NCBI GenBank assembly: GCA_022885665.1
Contig: JAGQDJ010000042.1
Span: forward strand, 124,001 to 188,000
Source: Triops longicaudatus
Taxonomy: Eukaryota > Arthropoda > Branchiopoda > Notostraca > Triopsidae
Direction: 5' to 3'
Length of the DNA stretch: 64,000 nucleotides
Position 1 is the stretch's first letter. Each line of letters opens with the position of its first letter. Made by a program: the position numbers and the translations under genes. Positions 10,891-23,060 of the stretch are shown one piece after another. The notes under the pieces were generated by a model, which worked only from the letters and a program-made list of their open reading frames with translations, did not search any database and was not told the origin of the DNA.

Positions 10891-13800
10891 ACTATGGTGA
10901 GTTCTTTTGCAAAATTTACCATAAGCTACGCAAACAAGTGTTGATGCTGTGGTGGGTGTGTCCTCGTCTTCCTCCATGTGGAGGTTGGACACTAGGTAAG
11001 TGACACAACAGACTTTGAAATGTCACAGACTTAGGGCTGACAAACTTGCGAAACAAGCCCTTTGTTGTGTAAGCCTTAGCACCAGAACTTAGTACACAAC
11101 AATCAGTAACGTACCAATCCGGAATCAAACGTGGAAATAAGAAGAGTTTGGAATTGAGAGCGCAATATAAACACGTCCGTCTTACGCAATTGACGGCAGC
11201 TTTTCTTAAAGGTGCTTCAGCTTGTCCATTGTGAGAAAAATTTTCGTTGCCAGGAAAAGGAGCAGGACTCCTTTTGCAGTCACAGGAAAGAAGTTTGAGG
11301 GATGAAAGTGTTTATGGTGTGTAAGTCGCACGAAAGATCCTGAACAAGCTACGCTTGAGTAGCTGCGCCCAGTCACTCCATAAACGAAGCAGCATAAATG
11401 TGGGGAGTCTTTTAAACTGCCTTTGATTATCATTCCGTAAGCTGAGGATAAAAAAATATCATGAAGTATTCCTGCAAACATCACGACGTGACTTGTTTTT
11501 AAGAAGTCAGTTGGAAAAACTTGAAAACGTGGCGCTCAAAGGCCAAAGAACCGCGATGTGTACCGGAATAATACCGAATAAATAATAAAGCAAGCACAAT
11601 CCTTTGCTTCAGTAGGATAAACAACGTTTTCAGATTTGGTAATTTGTATGTTTATGAGCTTCGCCTAATTGCAGGTCTTGAAAGCGTTGTTGGCAATGTT
11701 CGCATGTGCAGAATCGATAATCTGTAGGATTACTCGTGTGTGGTTTCATCAAGTGTTGGTATACAGGAGAAATAACACGCAATTTCACTCGCTCGAGTTT
11801 GTTCGACAGTGAATGCTTAGCTATGGGGCGTGTGGGTATCAAACCAAAGGGGTGCTAAGAGACCCGGATGTAAGAGATCTTTGCCCGTGCGCAGAGACTG
11901 AACAAGTCTTGTAGTGAAAAAATAGTATAAAAGGGAAACCGATCGTAAGAGACATTTCCTTGAACTAGAGAATGTTAACTAAGGATATACTGTAATTTAA
12001 CCCGGGTGTAAGATAGATAAAGGTAAAACGACTTTACCATCATGGACGTTCAAGTCGGTAGCAGAAGTATTCAAAACAAGGGAATCCAGAAATATAAGAA
12101 AAATTTATTGTGTTTTTATGTCTCTTACATGAGAGTAACTAGTGCATGGCGGGTCTAGCGTTATCTTCAGTTGGCCAACCTAGAGAAAGAAGAAAAATGT
12201 TGGCGAATCAAAAACTGTGGAAATTTAAAAATTGGTTTCCAGACTTCTATAACAATCAACCTTTACAGTAGTCTCAAGCTTCATTGTTTGAGCTTCGGCC
12301 CTAGAAAATAGCACTAAATTAGTCAAAGCTCCCTATCTTCGTATCTCTTTCCACGCTTTTCAGTGTTCGAGGGAAAAGCGTGTGACCAGATTTCTTTTCT
12401 CGTGCACAAAATAATTCGCTGTGCGCGGGCAGAGCGATTTGTGAAACATACACAAAAGCAAATGCATTCCATGACAAAAGATACAGTAGTTCCACGTTTA
12501 ACGAACGCATAGTATAGCAAACAACTTGTACAACGAACTCGAGCGCGGGCGACGAAATGACTCCCACAACGACCCGCGTAGGGGAGCAAATGAGTTTTTA
12601 AAAATTGGCCGTTACGTTTCCCTCTCTGTCTGACGTTCCCACGTCAGTCAGTTCTTGAGGAATAGCCTGCTTGCGTATTTCTGTTTATTGCATATTTTTA
12701 GTTATATTTTTTGTCGATTATAAGCGGTGCTTCAACGAATCTACTACGAAACAGGAAAACATTCAAGCTCGAGAAAAAATGTGGGCATCCAAATCAGGTT
12801 GACGCGAATAGATGCGTAGACGTATTCAACGAGTGTCCTGTACTTCTCCAGAACCGTACTAAACAAGTTTTAAAAGCAAGCAACATTAGAGTTTTTCCAC
12901 TCAGTGCTGGGCATGAAAACCAATGCTGATATGTAAAAGGCATAAAGATCGAAGATTTATGGAACCTAGAGTGGACTCGTTTGCCACGTATTGAGCACGA
13001 CTGATTAATACGTTTGAAATTATATATTTAGGCCGTCAGCATATTTGTAGTAATTTGTCCCGATTTTTTAAATCAACTTTTTCATGTTTCAGTCCGGAAT
13101 CAGGAATGGATTCAAATGTACTTACCAACGAGAAAGTTACGAATGTTTACATTTCTCAACAGTTTCTTTTTTTTCAATTAACACTTGTCCCATAGGTAAA
13201 CACGGATGTAAGAAACGATTCTTCGAGACTTTTTCGTGTCTCTAAACATACGAGTTTATGACATTAACTGAATGCTAGCTTTTTACACACCTAACCTTGC
13301 TGTACGAGAATTGTGTGTAAGAATTAAATGCTTGTAACTGAGCTTAGCTCTGCGACATGTATAGAAACTTTCATTCTTGAGAATTCTATGTAAGATAGGC
13401 TTACAATGAAATTGTAATGCATTTAAGCTATTGCTGGCCGCTACAGCTTCATTTGACTAACTTTCAGTAGTTTCATCTAGTTTCTTTCGTAACGTTAATG
13501 TTAAGTTGGATAACGTAAGTTAATGATAGGTTCAGGTAAGCTGGATAAAGTGGCTCGTGCTATGGGTTAGGTTTCGTTAGTTTAATTTAAGTTAGGTAAA
13601 GGTCGTGTATTACGTTAAGATCAGAAAGGTTAAGTTAGCTTATGTTTGTCTAGCTTTTAGGCAAAATGGCAACCTTTGTCTTGCAATTTAATAGCGTTGA
13701 AGTACATTTTTGACGCCGAAGCGTGTCCTAATATTCTGCAGCAACGGTTATCATTGCTTCATTAACAGGTAATTAGACAGAAGTCGAAAAGTGAAACGTT

Positions 13801-15515
13801 TTATTTGCCGAAGTGTGCTTCATTCAGGATAGCAGAATTCAGTTTGTCAAGGCGATCGGGTAGAGCATCTGTTGCTCGCATGATTCCGCGTCAAAGTACA
13901 ATTTCGCAAGAGAATCATTCTGATGTATACACAGCAGCTTGGTTTTCCAAGTTACTTACGAGCCCACCGTGAAATACCCAAAAACATTCAAAAGTGTTCG
14001 GTTTGAAGTAACGAGGTCAGCGATGCGCGACCGTCTTCAGGCCTGGTAAACCGTCACTAACATTTTTAGGACTGACCCCCCAAACTTTAAAGTCAACACA
14101 CGAGGTCGTAAAGCTGTCACAAACTAGATCTCGTTCGCAGGGCAAAGATGTCGTAAAATCGGCCGAGCAACAGAACCCCTGAGAACAGTTTTCATAAAGT
14201 TTAACGGTTTTTCAAGTGCTTCTACTTTCGTCTACTCAATTTAGGGGTCAGATATGTGGACAGAGTTCAAAGCGAAAAAAATAAGTTCTCCCACAACGAA
14301 AGAGTTAAACGAACCAAGTCCGCATGTACTTGTACCTTTGAGGAAGTAAATGGGTGTTAAAAAAATGATTCAACGCCAAGCCCATCCAACAAATTTTCTT
14401 CCTACAGCATCCTTGCGTGACAGAAGCAATTTAAACGTTCTCCCACAGAAAGGGCGAGGTGTTGCAAGGTAATTACGTCAGTTTTAACCATGTCCTGCAC
14501 TATATTGTGGGTGGCCAACGTTTTCATTCCCGGCGGGCCTGGGCAGCATAATAATGAGCTACCATAAAAATTGTACATGTTAAAAACCAGAATTTTTTAA
14601 TCTCTTCGTTTTCCCTTTAAAATAGGTTGATGCCAAAAATAAGTACTTTTCTGCATTTATTTTTCGTCCCGTTTGGATTTTAGTCATGAGCAGGTGGAAA
14701 CTGGATTGAATATTTCATTGGCATGCTTACGTATTGGGAAGGGTTATGTAATGGATCCTGTTGTAAATGGGGTTTTCCCGCTCGCATATGTGACTACTGT
14801 ACTAGTCTAACATGAAACTGACGAAACGGAGCATGATTTGCCCATTTTTAAGCAGGAACTGAAAAATAAGGTTAAGGAAAAAATAAGCTCGTTTTCCTTT
14901 TGGTTGCGTTCTGGTTAACAGCCACCAAATCGTTTTGACTTTATATCTCACTTAGTAACGGGGACCTGAAGGTGGGTCCTTTTTTTAAATAATGACCTTG
15001 CTCGAGAGAAGTTAAAAGCTGCAGTTATGCAGAATACTGCTGAACGCCAGAGAAGCTTTATTTGTGGTGGTGGTCCCGCAACGGTTGAAGGCGAAGGTTA
15101 GACTAATTAAGTCCTCTTGGGAAGGTTGAAAGACCCAACTATTGTGCTGAGGAGCTCACGAAAGATTGAACTCGCACAAGTTGAGTCAGAAGACTAAAGT
15201 TGGCGGATGGTTAAGGCTTGGAGCTCCCGGATATGAGCGTCACCTGTTGAATCCGGAAATCCTTGTTAATAAAAACGAGCGCATTGCTAGACATTCAGAA
15301 ACGACCAGACGGCACGAACGTTACTGTACAATTGAGTCTCCGAAGAAAACGGTGAGAAAATGGAAATTGACGCATAACACTAGATATAATTGTGGACAGT
15401 GTTTTGGTGGCAACTGGCAATACCCACATGAAAGATGAAACTGACATGAAATATTAAACTAATATATGGAGAAATAAAATCAAAAGGGTAAACACAAAAT
15501 TAGGTCTCGTGCATT
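10891..15515. other. Intergenic stretch with one zinc-finger-like relic
   Basis: Apart from the fragment at 11630-11842, I see no supportable gene. The 13490-13640 interval is rich in GTTAGGT/GTTAAGTTAG strings without forming an exact array. Small ORFs at 10916-11128, 11206-11484 and 12319-12589 (all -) have no recognisable domain. Confidence 0.55.
11630..11842 (-). pseudogene. C2H2 zinc-finger-like fragment
   Basis: A 70-codon open stretch ends in a zinc-finger-like segment. CEHCQQRF is followed at the right spacing (eight residues after Phe) by the first His, and preceded by an HxxxxH plus linker-like HTSNPTDYRF. The second His of the last finger is misplaced (HKH instead of HxxxH) and the conserved Leu is Gly. 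This fits either a decayed C2H2 finger exon or a chance resemblance. No neighbouring fingers or splice sites were identified. Confidence 0.25.
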
Positions 15516-15680
15516 CACGGCCGTACCCAGGATTTTGGTTCAGTTGTGTTTTGAAGCTTCGGGGGGTGTTTTCCAGAAGCATTTTTTTTCTGACACTCGG
15601 TCTTCGCCTATGCTCACCACTATAAAATTAACATTTCTTTGTCTTAAAAACCAATAACCCACACCCTGGGTACGGGGGTG
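15516..15680. mobile_element. hAT-like MITE, copy 1 (165 bp)
   Basis: Terminal inverted repeats: CACGGCCGTACCCAGG at the left; the right end reads CACCCCCGTACCCAGG on the opposite strand. Flanking 8-bp sequences CGTGCATT (15508-15515) and CGTGTATT (15681-15688) match at 7 of 8 bases, as expected for a hAT target-site duplication. The interior (TTCGCCTATG followed by an ATAAAA-rich stretch) is shared with the element at 44901-45043. It is too short to encode a transposase. Confidence 0.75.
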
Positions 15681-16925
15681 CGTGTATTGTGTTTTCGAGG
15701 ATTCCGGTCAGTTACGGAGGCTGGATTCATCCGAGTCAATATAGACAACCATGTCACAATCATTTGCGTTGTAAATCAATTTTATGCATAGTACTTTTTT
15801 AAAAGAAACGCAGCACAGTAGAAGAGCAGACACTGGTCTTTGAATATTGTACCAGCGAATAGGAATGTGCAGGCAGCGTTGTCAATGCTCATAATACTGC
15901 TTCTGGTGGAGAGGTCTTCTATTTCATTAGGTCCTGAGTACAGTATGTATGTTCGGTGCCTGGTGTATTTTTTTTACATGGAACTGGTGGATAAATTGTT
16001 AATTAATTGCTGTTCGTACGCGCGCCTGGATTAAATACGTTAGGTGGGCTAAAACAGTGTTTCTCAGATTGGCAAATAATTGTTCGACTTAAAAAGAGAC
16101 CATCCCACGAAGGTTGGATGTAAAAATATTGATATAAGATATTTTTCTTTGTTTCGCGTCTATTTTCTCAAACCTGCCTTGCATAGGAATTGTCCCTAGA
16201 CTTCGCCAATAAAATATAATCCAGGAAATTCAGTTAAAGATGTGGTGTATTCTGCAAACATTCTTGTTGCCAGAAATTTTAGCAATATGACAAAATGATC
16301 CGTTGTGAACAGAAAACGGCGGGACGGTGACGTCACATTGGTTTAGAATAAAATACTGAGGTGACTCTTTGAGCGACACACAATACTATCCGAACTTTTG
16401 AGAACGAGCCGAAACAGCTTAGTTCATGTGTTTTTCTAAACCAACCCACAAGAACATTCTTTTCTTTCCGTCGTTCTTGACAATACATACAATATGGTGC
16501 GCTTTGTACACAAAACATAACAATATTAAGTACATATAAGTTAATAAGGTCACAATAAAGTTGTCTTTCACTTTTTCGCTTTTCACGTGTGTCAAACCTG
16601 AAGATCAAGAAACCCTGGGACATATATATTTAACAAAATCTTCCAACAGTCAATGAGTTTTTACAAAACAAGGTTGGCGATAAAACTTACAAAAAAAACG
16701 ACTCGGAAGGGGACAACGTATACTGCAGTACAAAAGAACCGGGCTAGGGTGAATCAGGTGGGTGGAGGGCAGCACTAGAAAAGTTGGAACCAGTTCTTCT
16801 TTCTTATGCAAACGGTAAGGATAGAACTTTCGTTAAACCTGGGCCTCGTCCCAATTCCGATCCCGATACCGCCGTAAAGGAGGATGAGGAGGAGCTCGGA
16901 GTTGGTGGAGACCCGGCCATTGTCG
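15681..16925. other. Intergenic stretch and probable 3' UTR of the GPCR gene
   Basis: No supported coding sequence. The part next to 16926 should include the 3' untranslated region of the minus-strand receptor; I found no clear AATAAA on that strand close to the stop codon. The ORF at 16333-16623 (-) is unrecognised. Confidence 0.5.
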
Positions 16926-18561
16926 TCACAAACTCACATCGCTGTCCGCCGTCACGCTAGGCGACGTGCAACTGGAGAACGAGGAGCGAGAATTGTCACC
17001 CGAGACCATGAGCAATTCAGCGGCATGCGCCACAGGAATCGAGCTGCAGCTGCGCGCCGACGAATATAACGTCTTGTCGTTGCTGTTGCGACTGTACCAG
17101 TAACTTTTGGCCTTGTTCACGATGCGAAACAGTCTGGGCGAACCGTCAGGGACTCGCAAACGCGGAGGGACCGCCGACGCTGTTGCAGTCGGTCCGGCCA
17201 ACGCGGCCAGCAGTTCCTCGGGCGTGAGCGCCATGCCGGTGCGAAAAATGGTTGACGTCGGTCGCCGCTGCAAGGGCGACTGGCGCTGGCAGCTAAGCAT
17301 TTTCCGCGTGCTCTTGCCATGCTGCTGGTGATGGTTGCTCGGGAGGCCGAATAGGCGCCGCACTTCCCGCTGGACGCGCCTCGAGCGGTAGGCGTACAAA
17401 AAGGGCGAGAGGAGCGAGTTAAGCAAAATGGCCACGAAGGCTAAGTTGTTGACGTACGCCGGTAGGTCCAGTGTGCCTTCGGGCAGCGCGTGCAGGACCA
17501 AGATCACGTGGTAGGGCAGCCAACAGACTAAGAGCGCCACTAGGACCAAAACAGAGATCCGTGCCGCCCGAGCTTCTTCTCGGTACAAGAACAAACTGGC
17601 ATTGGAGATCCGGTAGCGCAACTGGTGCACGATTTGACTCGAAGTTGAGCGTAAGGACGGCGTACGCGAAGGGGCACGTGAATTAGAACCTTCGCCAGCC
17701 ACTGCTAATTTGTCCATATTGTTCCCCACACTCGGGTGATGATGGCTGCCACCGAAAGCGCCACCCCAGTGACCCGTGGTGATAAGGGCAGCGCCAGCAG
17801 CGCCCAGTCCTTGCACTACTAGCTCGCTGGCGCTGTGCGTGAGACTATTGCGCCTTGTGCGTTCGCTGTTGCTCCGCGCGGCACTGTAGATCCGCACATA
17901 CATCCACGTGAGCAGCAACAAAGGGACGATGTACAATAAGGTGGACACTAACAAAAACACCAAAGTCCAACTATCTAATCCCAAATCTAGCGCCACCAAC
18001 ACTGGCGAGATTTCGTCGCTAGAGACATTCACCACAACGGACGGTTCGGTCGTTTCAGGCCACGTGGCCGTTCCTGCGTCGACTTCGGTGGTGTATTCCT
18101 GTTCTGCAGCGGACGTAGAGGGCACGTCAGTCGTATAGGCCGAGAACTCAAATGTCACTGCCACAGCCTCAGGGAGCACGAACAAATCAGAGGAGCGAGT
18201 TTGGGAGTGGCAACTTCGCCACAATAGACGACCAGCTTTGTCATTGATACTCAAGCCCGCCATGGCCATAGCTACCGTCCATTGCACGGCTAGCATTAAT
18301 CCAGCGCGGACTTTGGTCACAAGGCGGTGGTAGTGTAGCGGGCTCATGACGGCGCAAAACTGATCCGCAGCGATGAGCACTGCAGCGCCGATAGAGGCGC
18401 TAGTAACAAAGCTGGTGACTCCGTGCCCTAGCGGACACAGAACGTCTGAAGTGTCCCAAGATTCCTCGACGCCAGGAGTGTCCAACAATCCATCCAAGAG
18501 TACCAATGGTAGTAAAGTACATGTGGCAAGTAAATTGACCACAAGTAGTGACATAACGAAC
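16926..18561 (-). CDS. Orphan class A GPCR, exon carrying helices 2-7 and C-tail
   Basis: Rhodopsin-family receptor. The exon begins at acceptor ...CCCCAACAG|G (18561) and runs to TGA at 16926-16928. Numbering from the internal ATG at 18554: helix 2 about 1-20; Cys40 before helix 3; DQF (64-66) in place of DRY; helix 4 about 83-102; a long second extracellular loop (about 105-192) with Cys115 and an N-V-S glycosylation site at 176; helix 5 about 197-220; a third intracellular loop of about 100 residues, rich in Ser, Gly and His; CWLP in helix 6 (344-347); SPFLY (383-387) replacing NPxxY in helix 7; then a basic helix 8 and a ~150-residue Ser-rich tail. Asp2.50 is Asn. It should sit in the plasma membrane and respond to an unknown ligand. 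It shares features with GPR161/GPR22-type and amine-like orphans, but I cannot assign a subfamily. The internal ATG is not the real start because helix 1 lies in the upstream exon. Confidence 0.9.
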
Positions 18562-21500
18562 CTGTTGGGGAAAACAAAATGGTCAATATCTCATTCCTTT
18601 CACTTCATCGGTGTTTTTTTTCGCAAATAGTCATTGTGTGTAATAGAATTTCCTACTTTAATAATATTATGGCACTTGTAACATAAACTGGGAATTAACT
18701 TAAATTTAATTCTTTAAGTTTTTAATTTAAAATATGCCTTTTTTCACCATATATTTTACCTTCTCTATCTTTCATTGAAATATGCGGCATTAATACTTTT
18801 TTTAATTAAAACTAGAGTGCCTCTCACGTTCAATAAGCCAAAGCGAGGTTTGTTTTAGAAATCTTATGATAGAAATCGCGCTGGAACATGCCAAAAAGCG
18901 GCGGCACCGGTTGACCGAGCTTTGTCGCTACCTCTTTCGCTTTAAAACTGGGAATTAAGGTATACGTGTACCATGATTACGATTCATGGGTCAATAAATA
19001 GCGAAAAAAGAACTTGGGACATAATAGGATTCGTGACTGGCAACACCGGGGGTGACAGCTCTTTTGCATTCAATCGCCAAACTCCTCACGTTAAATCACC
19101 AGCAACCAGTTAAGCACAAAAAAAAAAAATCTGGTTAGAAATCTTTTTTGTTTTTACTCCTTTTTTATTTTAAGGAGTTTTTAGAGAGCGGTACCTGTCA
19201 GTCTTTCCAACCCTGACTCGCTGACTCTAGTCCAGCTTCTCTGAGTCATATACAGGGGCCTCTCCTCGATTCATTCCGAAATGCTCTTATCGTAGATCAC
19301 TTGGATCCAAAACCGAAGAACTGACTTTTTTCCTTGAGTTTTGCGGTCAGGGAGGTTTTGGAGGGTTTACATTGACCTCCACAGAGAATCGTACCAAAAT
19401 GCCACCATTAAAGAAAGAGACTTTCTCTTTCGCCACTCCATCACTAATATATCGAGTATTCAGTGTGGATTTTCTCATCCTAAAATTTTTACAAGCCCGA
19501 AAGCCACTAATGTGATGGGAGTCTTCTCACTCTATATGGGCAAAAGCCGAAGATATGGTTTTGAGGAGGCCTTGTAACCGTTTTTCTGTAACATATAAGG
19601 GCAAAACCCTCCAACATCGGGGAAAGATCCCCGACATTACAATTTTTTTCGTATTACCGTCCCAAGGGATATACCCCTGGTCTTCACACAGATGCAAATG
19701 GGGAAAGCTTAAGCTAACAAGGTGGTCTGCCAGTTTCTTTGTTGGAAACTACGTGTTTTTTTTTCTAGAAAAGAATTCCTCGGCAAAGCATTAAGAAAAT
19801 CCAAAACTTTATTATGAAACTTTGACGGTCGACGGTGAATAGGTTGGCGAAAATTTGTACCGAAAAAAAAATTGGAAAGTTCGCAAGTTAAAAAAAAGGT
19901 TAAAACGCTTTGAGTCTTACACCGAGCGCGGTTAGCAACAAGAATGTAGGACTCTTCGTTTCTCCTTCTTTCAATAGGAAAAAAAAGTTACGAAGAGGGC
20001 CCTGAACTCCTCTGGACCAGATTGGAATTACTGCCAAATAAGAACAGCCCATACTTGTTACTTTCCCAACGTGGGAAGCTTATGTTAATAACCATGAAGA
20101 TGGAAGCCAAAAGTGCTTCATGAGCTGAATAAACAGAATTCTGTTTGCCTCCTCTTTTTTATATTACACAAAGGATTTATTTGCTATAAAATTCCAGTTC
20201 TGCCCTGCACCGTCAGTCTCGAACCAACCAGAGCTACTTTGAATTGTGGAGTAAACGGTGCCAAAAGCGTGTGAGAACAACAAACGCGAGTAAACCACGT
20301 TTCCTGGCTTCCTTGTTTGCTTTGGAACGCATAGAGTTCATACAGACCGAACGAATTAACTTTTTTAACAGCACTTCTGTTGGTTTCTGCGAAGATTCAT
20401 TGTTATCAACAACGACATGCTTTGGTTGATTTAGTACATAGCAAAATTCCTTTTATTGACAGTTCTCATTGTTGCCAACACAGGACCTCACCGACTCATG
20501 GAAACGACTGCGCCCTTGGAAAACAATCGCTTAACGCGGTTTGTTCTAACACTGCACGTGATAGATTTTTTTTTTTTTAAACCAGTAATGGCATTTCATG
20601 TGATGTTCTCGAACGGCTCTGTATTGACCCAACAACGAACTCGCTCAGCATACTTTCCACTGCTGTTAATCTCTGGACAGAAGGACACCAATCTCCCGAG
20701 ATAAACTTAACGCTTTTCGAATAACGTAGTAAAATCTCAGCGAACGTTCGAGTCTTCTTCGGTGCGACATTTGTCTTCTGTCAAGCTATGAAAAACTATA
20801 TGAACGATTACGTCACATTTCGCGCCACACAGCTTGACAAGTTTTCTTATTCAAATTCCGTAGACAAAGTTGTTCTGCTACCATGAGAAGAGTGAACCGT
20901 TGGAAAGCTACATGGTAGCAAGACACAGTGCACGTTTTTGTTGCACTTTTTTAAATTCTCTCCCTTCATTCGATACAGGTTCCAATTTGATCCTGTCGCG
21001 TTGAATCTTGGAGACCCTTCCCGATCACTGACTTTTGGCAAAATCTCCCGTGTTCGCCCGTCACTGAAAATCTTCATCAAATTTTTACATTCAAATTCCT
21101 TAGCTTAAATTTTTTCATCAAATCAAGAAAAAGTGAAGTTCGTAAGGTACTGTCTTTAGTCAGAACTCAACGTACGGCTTTCCTGGATATTAATGCTGCA
21201 AAAAAAAATTGAAGTGTGATGGAGAACCAGTGTCCAACTACTTCAACCTTCCTTGAACAAAAGAAGCAGCTAGTTTTTACACGATGAAATTCCGAGGAGC
21301 TTAAAAAAAAGCTAAAAAGCTTTAAGATTACTATCTTTCAGAAAATTCCCTCCAGCAGTTTGCCTCCCAATCTCAGCCATGGTGATGTGAAAAATGAAGG
21401 CAACTAACATCAGGCGGTCGGCGGCAAGCTGTCTCGCACATCCCAGGTGTGTATGTGTGCGAGTGTTGGACGTATGTCTAAGTGTATGTTGGTGCGTTGC

Positions 21501-22875
21501 CCGTCAACTTTTATTTTCCTTCCTCCTTTCTTCTTTGCGCCTTTTCCTATCAGATTACCTCTTTTCGGTTCTTCTTCTAATCTCTCATTTTTTATTTATT
21601 ATTCTTTTATTTTGAAAGATGCTGCAAGATCTCTTCAAGATGCCTCTAGGCTCGTAATTTTTAAAAAAAGAAAAGATTCGAAAAGTAACTGTTGATGATG
21701 TAAAATCCCTGCTGCCAGGGATTTTCCTAAAAAAGTTATTGTCCTTTTTTTCCCGAATAAAACGTTAGCTAGCTTGCCTAAAGCGGCTAATTTGCATAAC
21801 TCTTTCGGTTTTTCTTTGCCAACTCCACCATCCGATCATCATCATCATCTACTAGTACCGCAACAATGGCCCGTAAGCGGTGTACCTTTCCTTACAAATC
21901 ACGCAACCCTTTTTTTTTGCCCCTTCCACCCTAGCTGACTTTATAGAAGGTTGCTAGCGCTTCGCTTTGTGAAAATGAGAATATCTCCATTTTTGTAAGC
22001 CGTGACTCAAGATCGTGGTAGCTTTCATCGCCGAAGAGGTGCTACAGCTTCCTTTGGGGTTAAGAGTAGACGATGTTCTCGTCTTCTTCGTTATAGGGTT
22101 AAAAAATAGTTGAAACCTAAGGGGGATTTCGAATACCTCTCCTGAAGTTCTCGCATTCATCAGGTGCTATTGAACTGTTGGGAAGCTGTAACATGTTCCC
22201 GTGGCTCTAAGCGATTCGACTTTTTATTATTGCGAACATATTTGATGTGGAGGAAATTTGACATCTGTGTGCTTCGTGCTGACAAGATCAACTTGAGCTT
22301 TTGTTATCTCTGAAGGGAGAGAAAGAAAAAAGTTTCCCCTCACGAGGGAAAATTCTTTATAACCCGAGATGGGAGATAATGTCCAAGTGTTACAAGCATT
22401 TGCAACATAAAAAGCCGTTTAGGAGAAGTTTTCTTTGTTTTGTATACTTCCATTCCGAAGAAAACATTGTCTCGTAAATGTTCGCAGGTGGTTAAGCACT
22501 AACGGCATTGAATTTGTATTGTTGTGAAAGTTAAAAATATTGAGAAAGTGACTTCGACTTCAGTGGTATTCAAGTTATGAGATTTCACCAACTAAATAGA
22601 ACAATCATGGAATTAACCGAGTGAACTGAATACAGTACTACAACTTGATTCTCGTTTGCGTTTTGAAAATGACTCTTCAACTGGATTGCTTAAAAGGATT
22701 TGACTCCTTTAGATGCGTAAAATAATCTAAAAATACATATAAAACTAAAAAGCAAAAATTAAATTTGGAACAAAATTCACCACAAAATAAATACCAAAAC
22801 AGATACATAACGGTTCAAATTAGCACATTTCGATTCACTTTGTGGAAGCAAGTTGACCAGAAATTGGGAACTTAC
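18562..22875 (-). other. 4.3-kb intron of the GPCR gene
   Basis: Bounded by donor CG|GTAAGT at 22876/22875 and acceptor CAACAG|G at 18562/18561. The split Arg codon (CG + G) joins in frame. The interior is AT-rich with no supported gene; ORFs at 19341-19794, 20244-20704 and 21394-21695 (+) are low-complexity or unrecognised. It contains a perfect hairpin at 21702-21725 and an (ATC)n run near 21835-21850. Confidence 0.8.
21702..21725. repeat. Perfect 10-bp hairpin
   Basis: AAAATCCCTG, a CTGC loop, then CAGGGATTTT. The stem is perfect and lies inside the receptor intron. No function is implied by position; it could be a small foldback element. Confidence 0.5.
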
Positions 22876-23060
22876 CGGTTAGAGAGGGTTCTTAATGCAG
22901 GCCTGCGTAAAAAGATAATTAGGCCGAGTAAATTCACGGCCGTGCCCACAATGAAGACGAGAATTAAACCGGCTTGCATTACCGCGGAACTCACCCCAGC
23001 TTCCATTTCCATAATATCGGGGAGGTCTATTTCTTCCAGGTTATTTGACACAAAATCCTC
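22876..23060 (-). CDS. Orphan class A GPCR, upstream exon with helix 1
   Basis: Found by reading between acceptor TATTTCAG|G (23060) and donor CG|GTAAGT (22876). The 185-bp exon has 61 codons plus two bases and joins in frame to the exon at 18561. It encodes an acidic extracellular segment and a hydrophobic helix containing GTAVNLLGLIIFLRR, the class A helix-1 pattern with Asn1.50. LRTLSN then runs into RFVMSL of helix 2, exactly as expected for loop 1. Two in-frame ATGs (codons 17 and 19) could start the protein, but the phase-0 acceptor and the coding-like sequence before them suggest another exon further upstream, which I did not find. With this exon the receptor is at least about 590 residues. 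Confidence 0.85.

Noticed and set aside
15166..15438. 90-codon ORF as a pogo/CENP-B-type transposase fragment
   Set aside because: Basic and helix-like in places, but no DDE motif, no HTH match I can defend and no flanking inverted repeats.
16884..18630. Several plus-strand ORFs opposite the GPCR exon
   Set aside because: Antisense shadows produced by the GC-rich coding exon.
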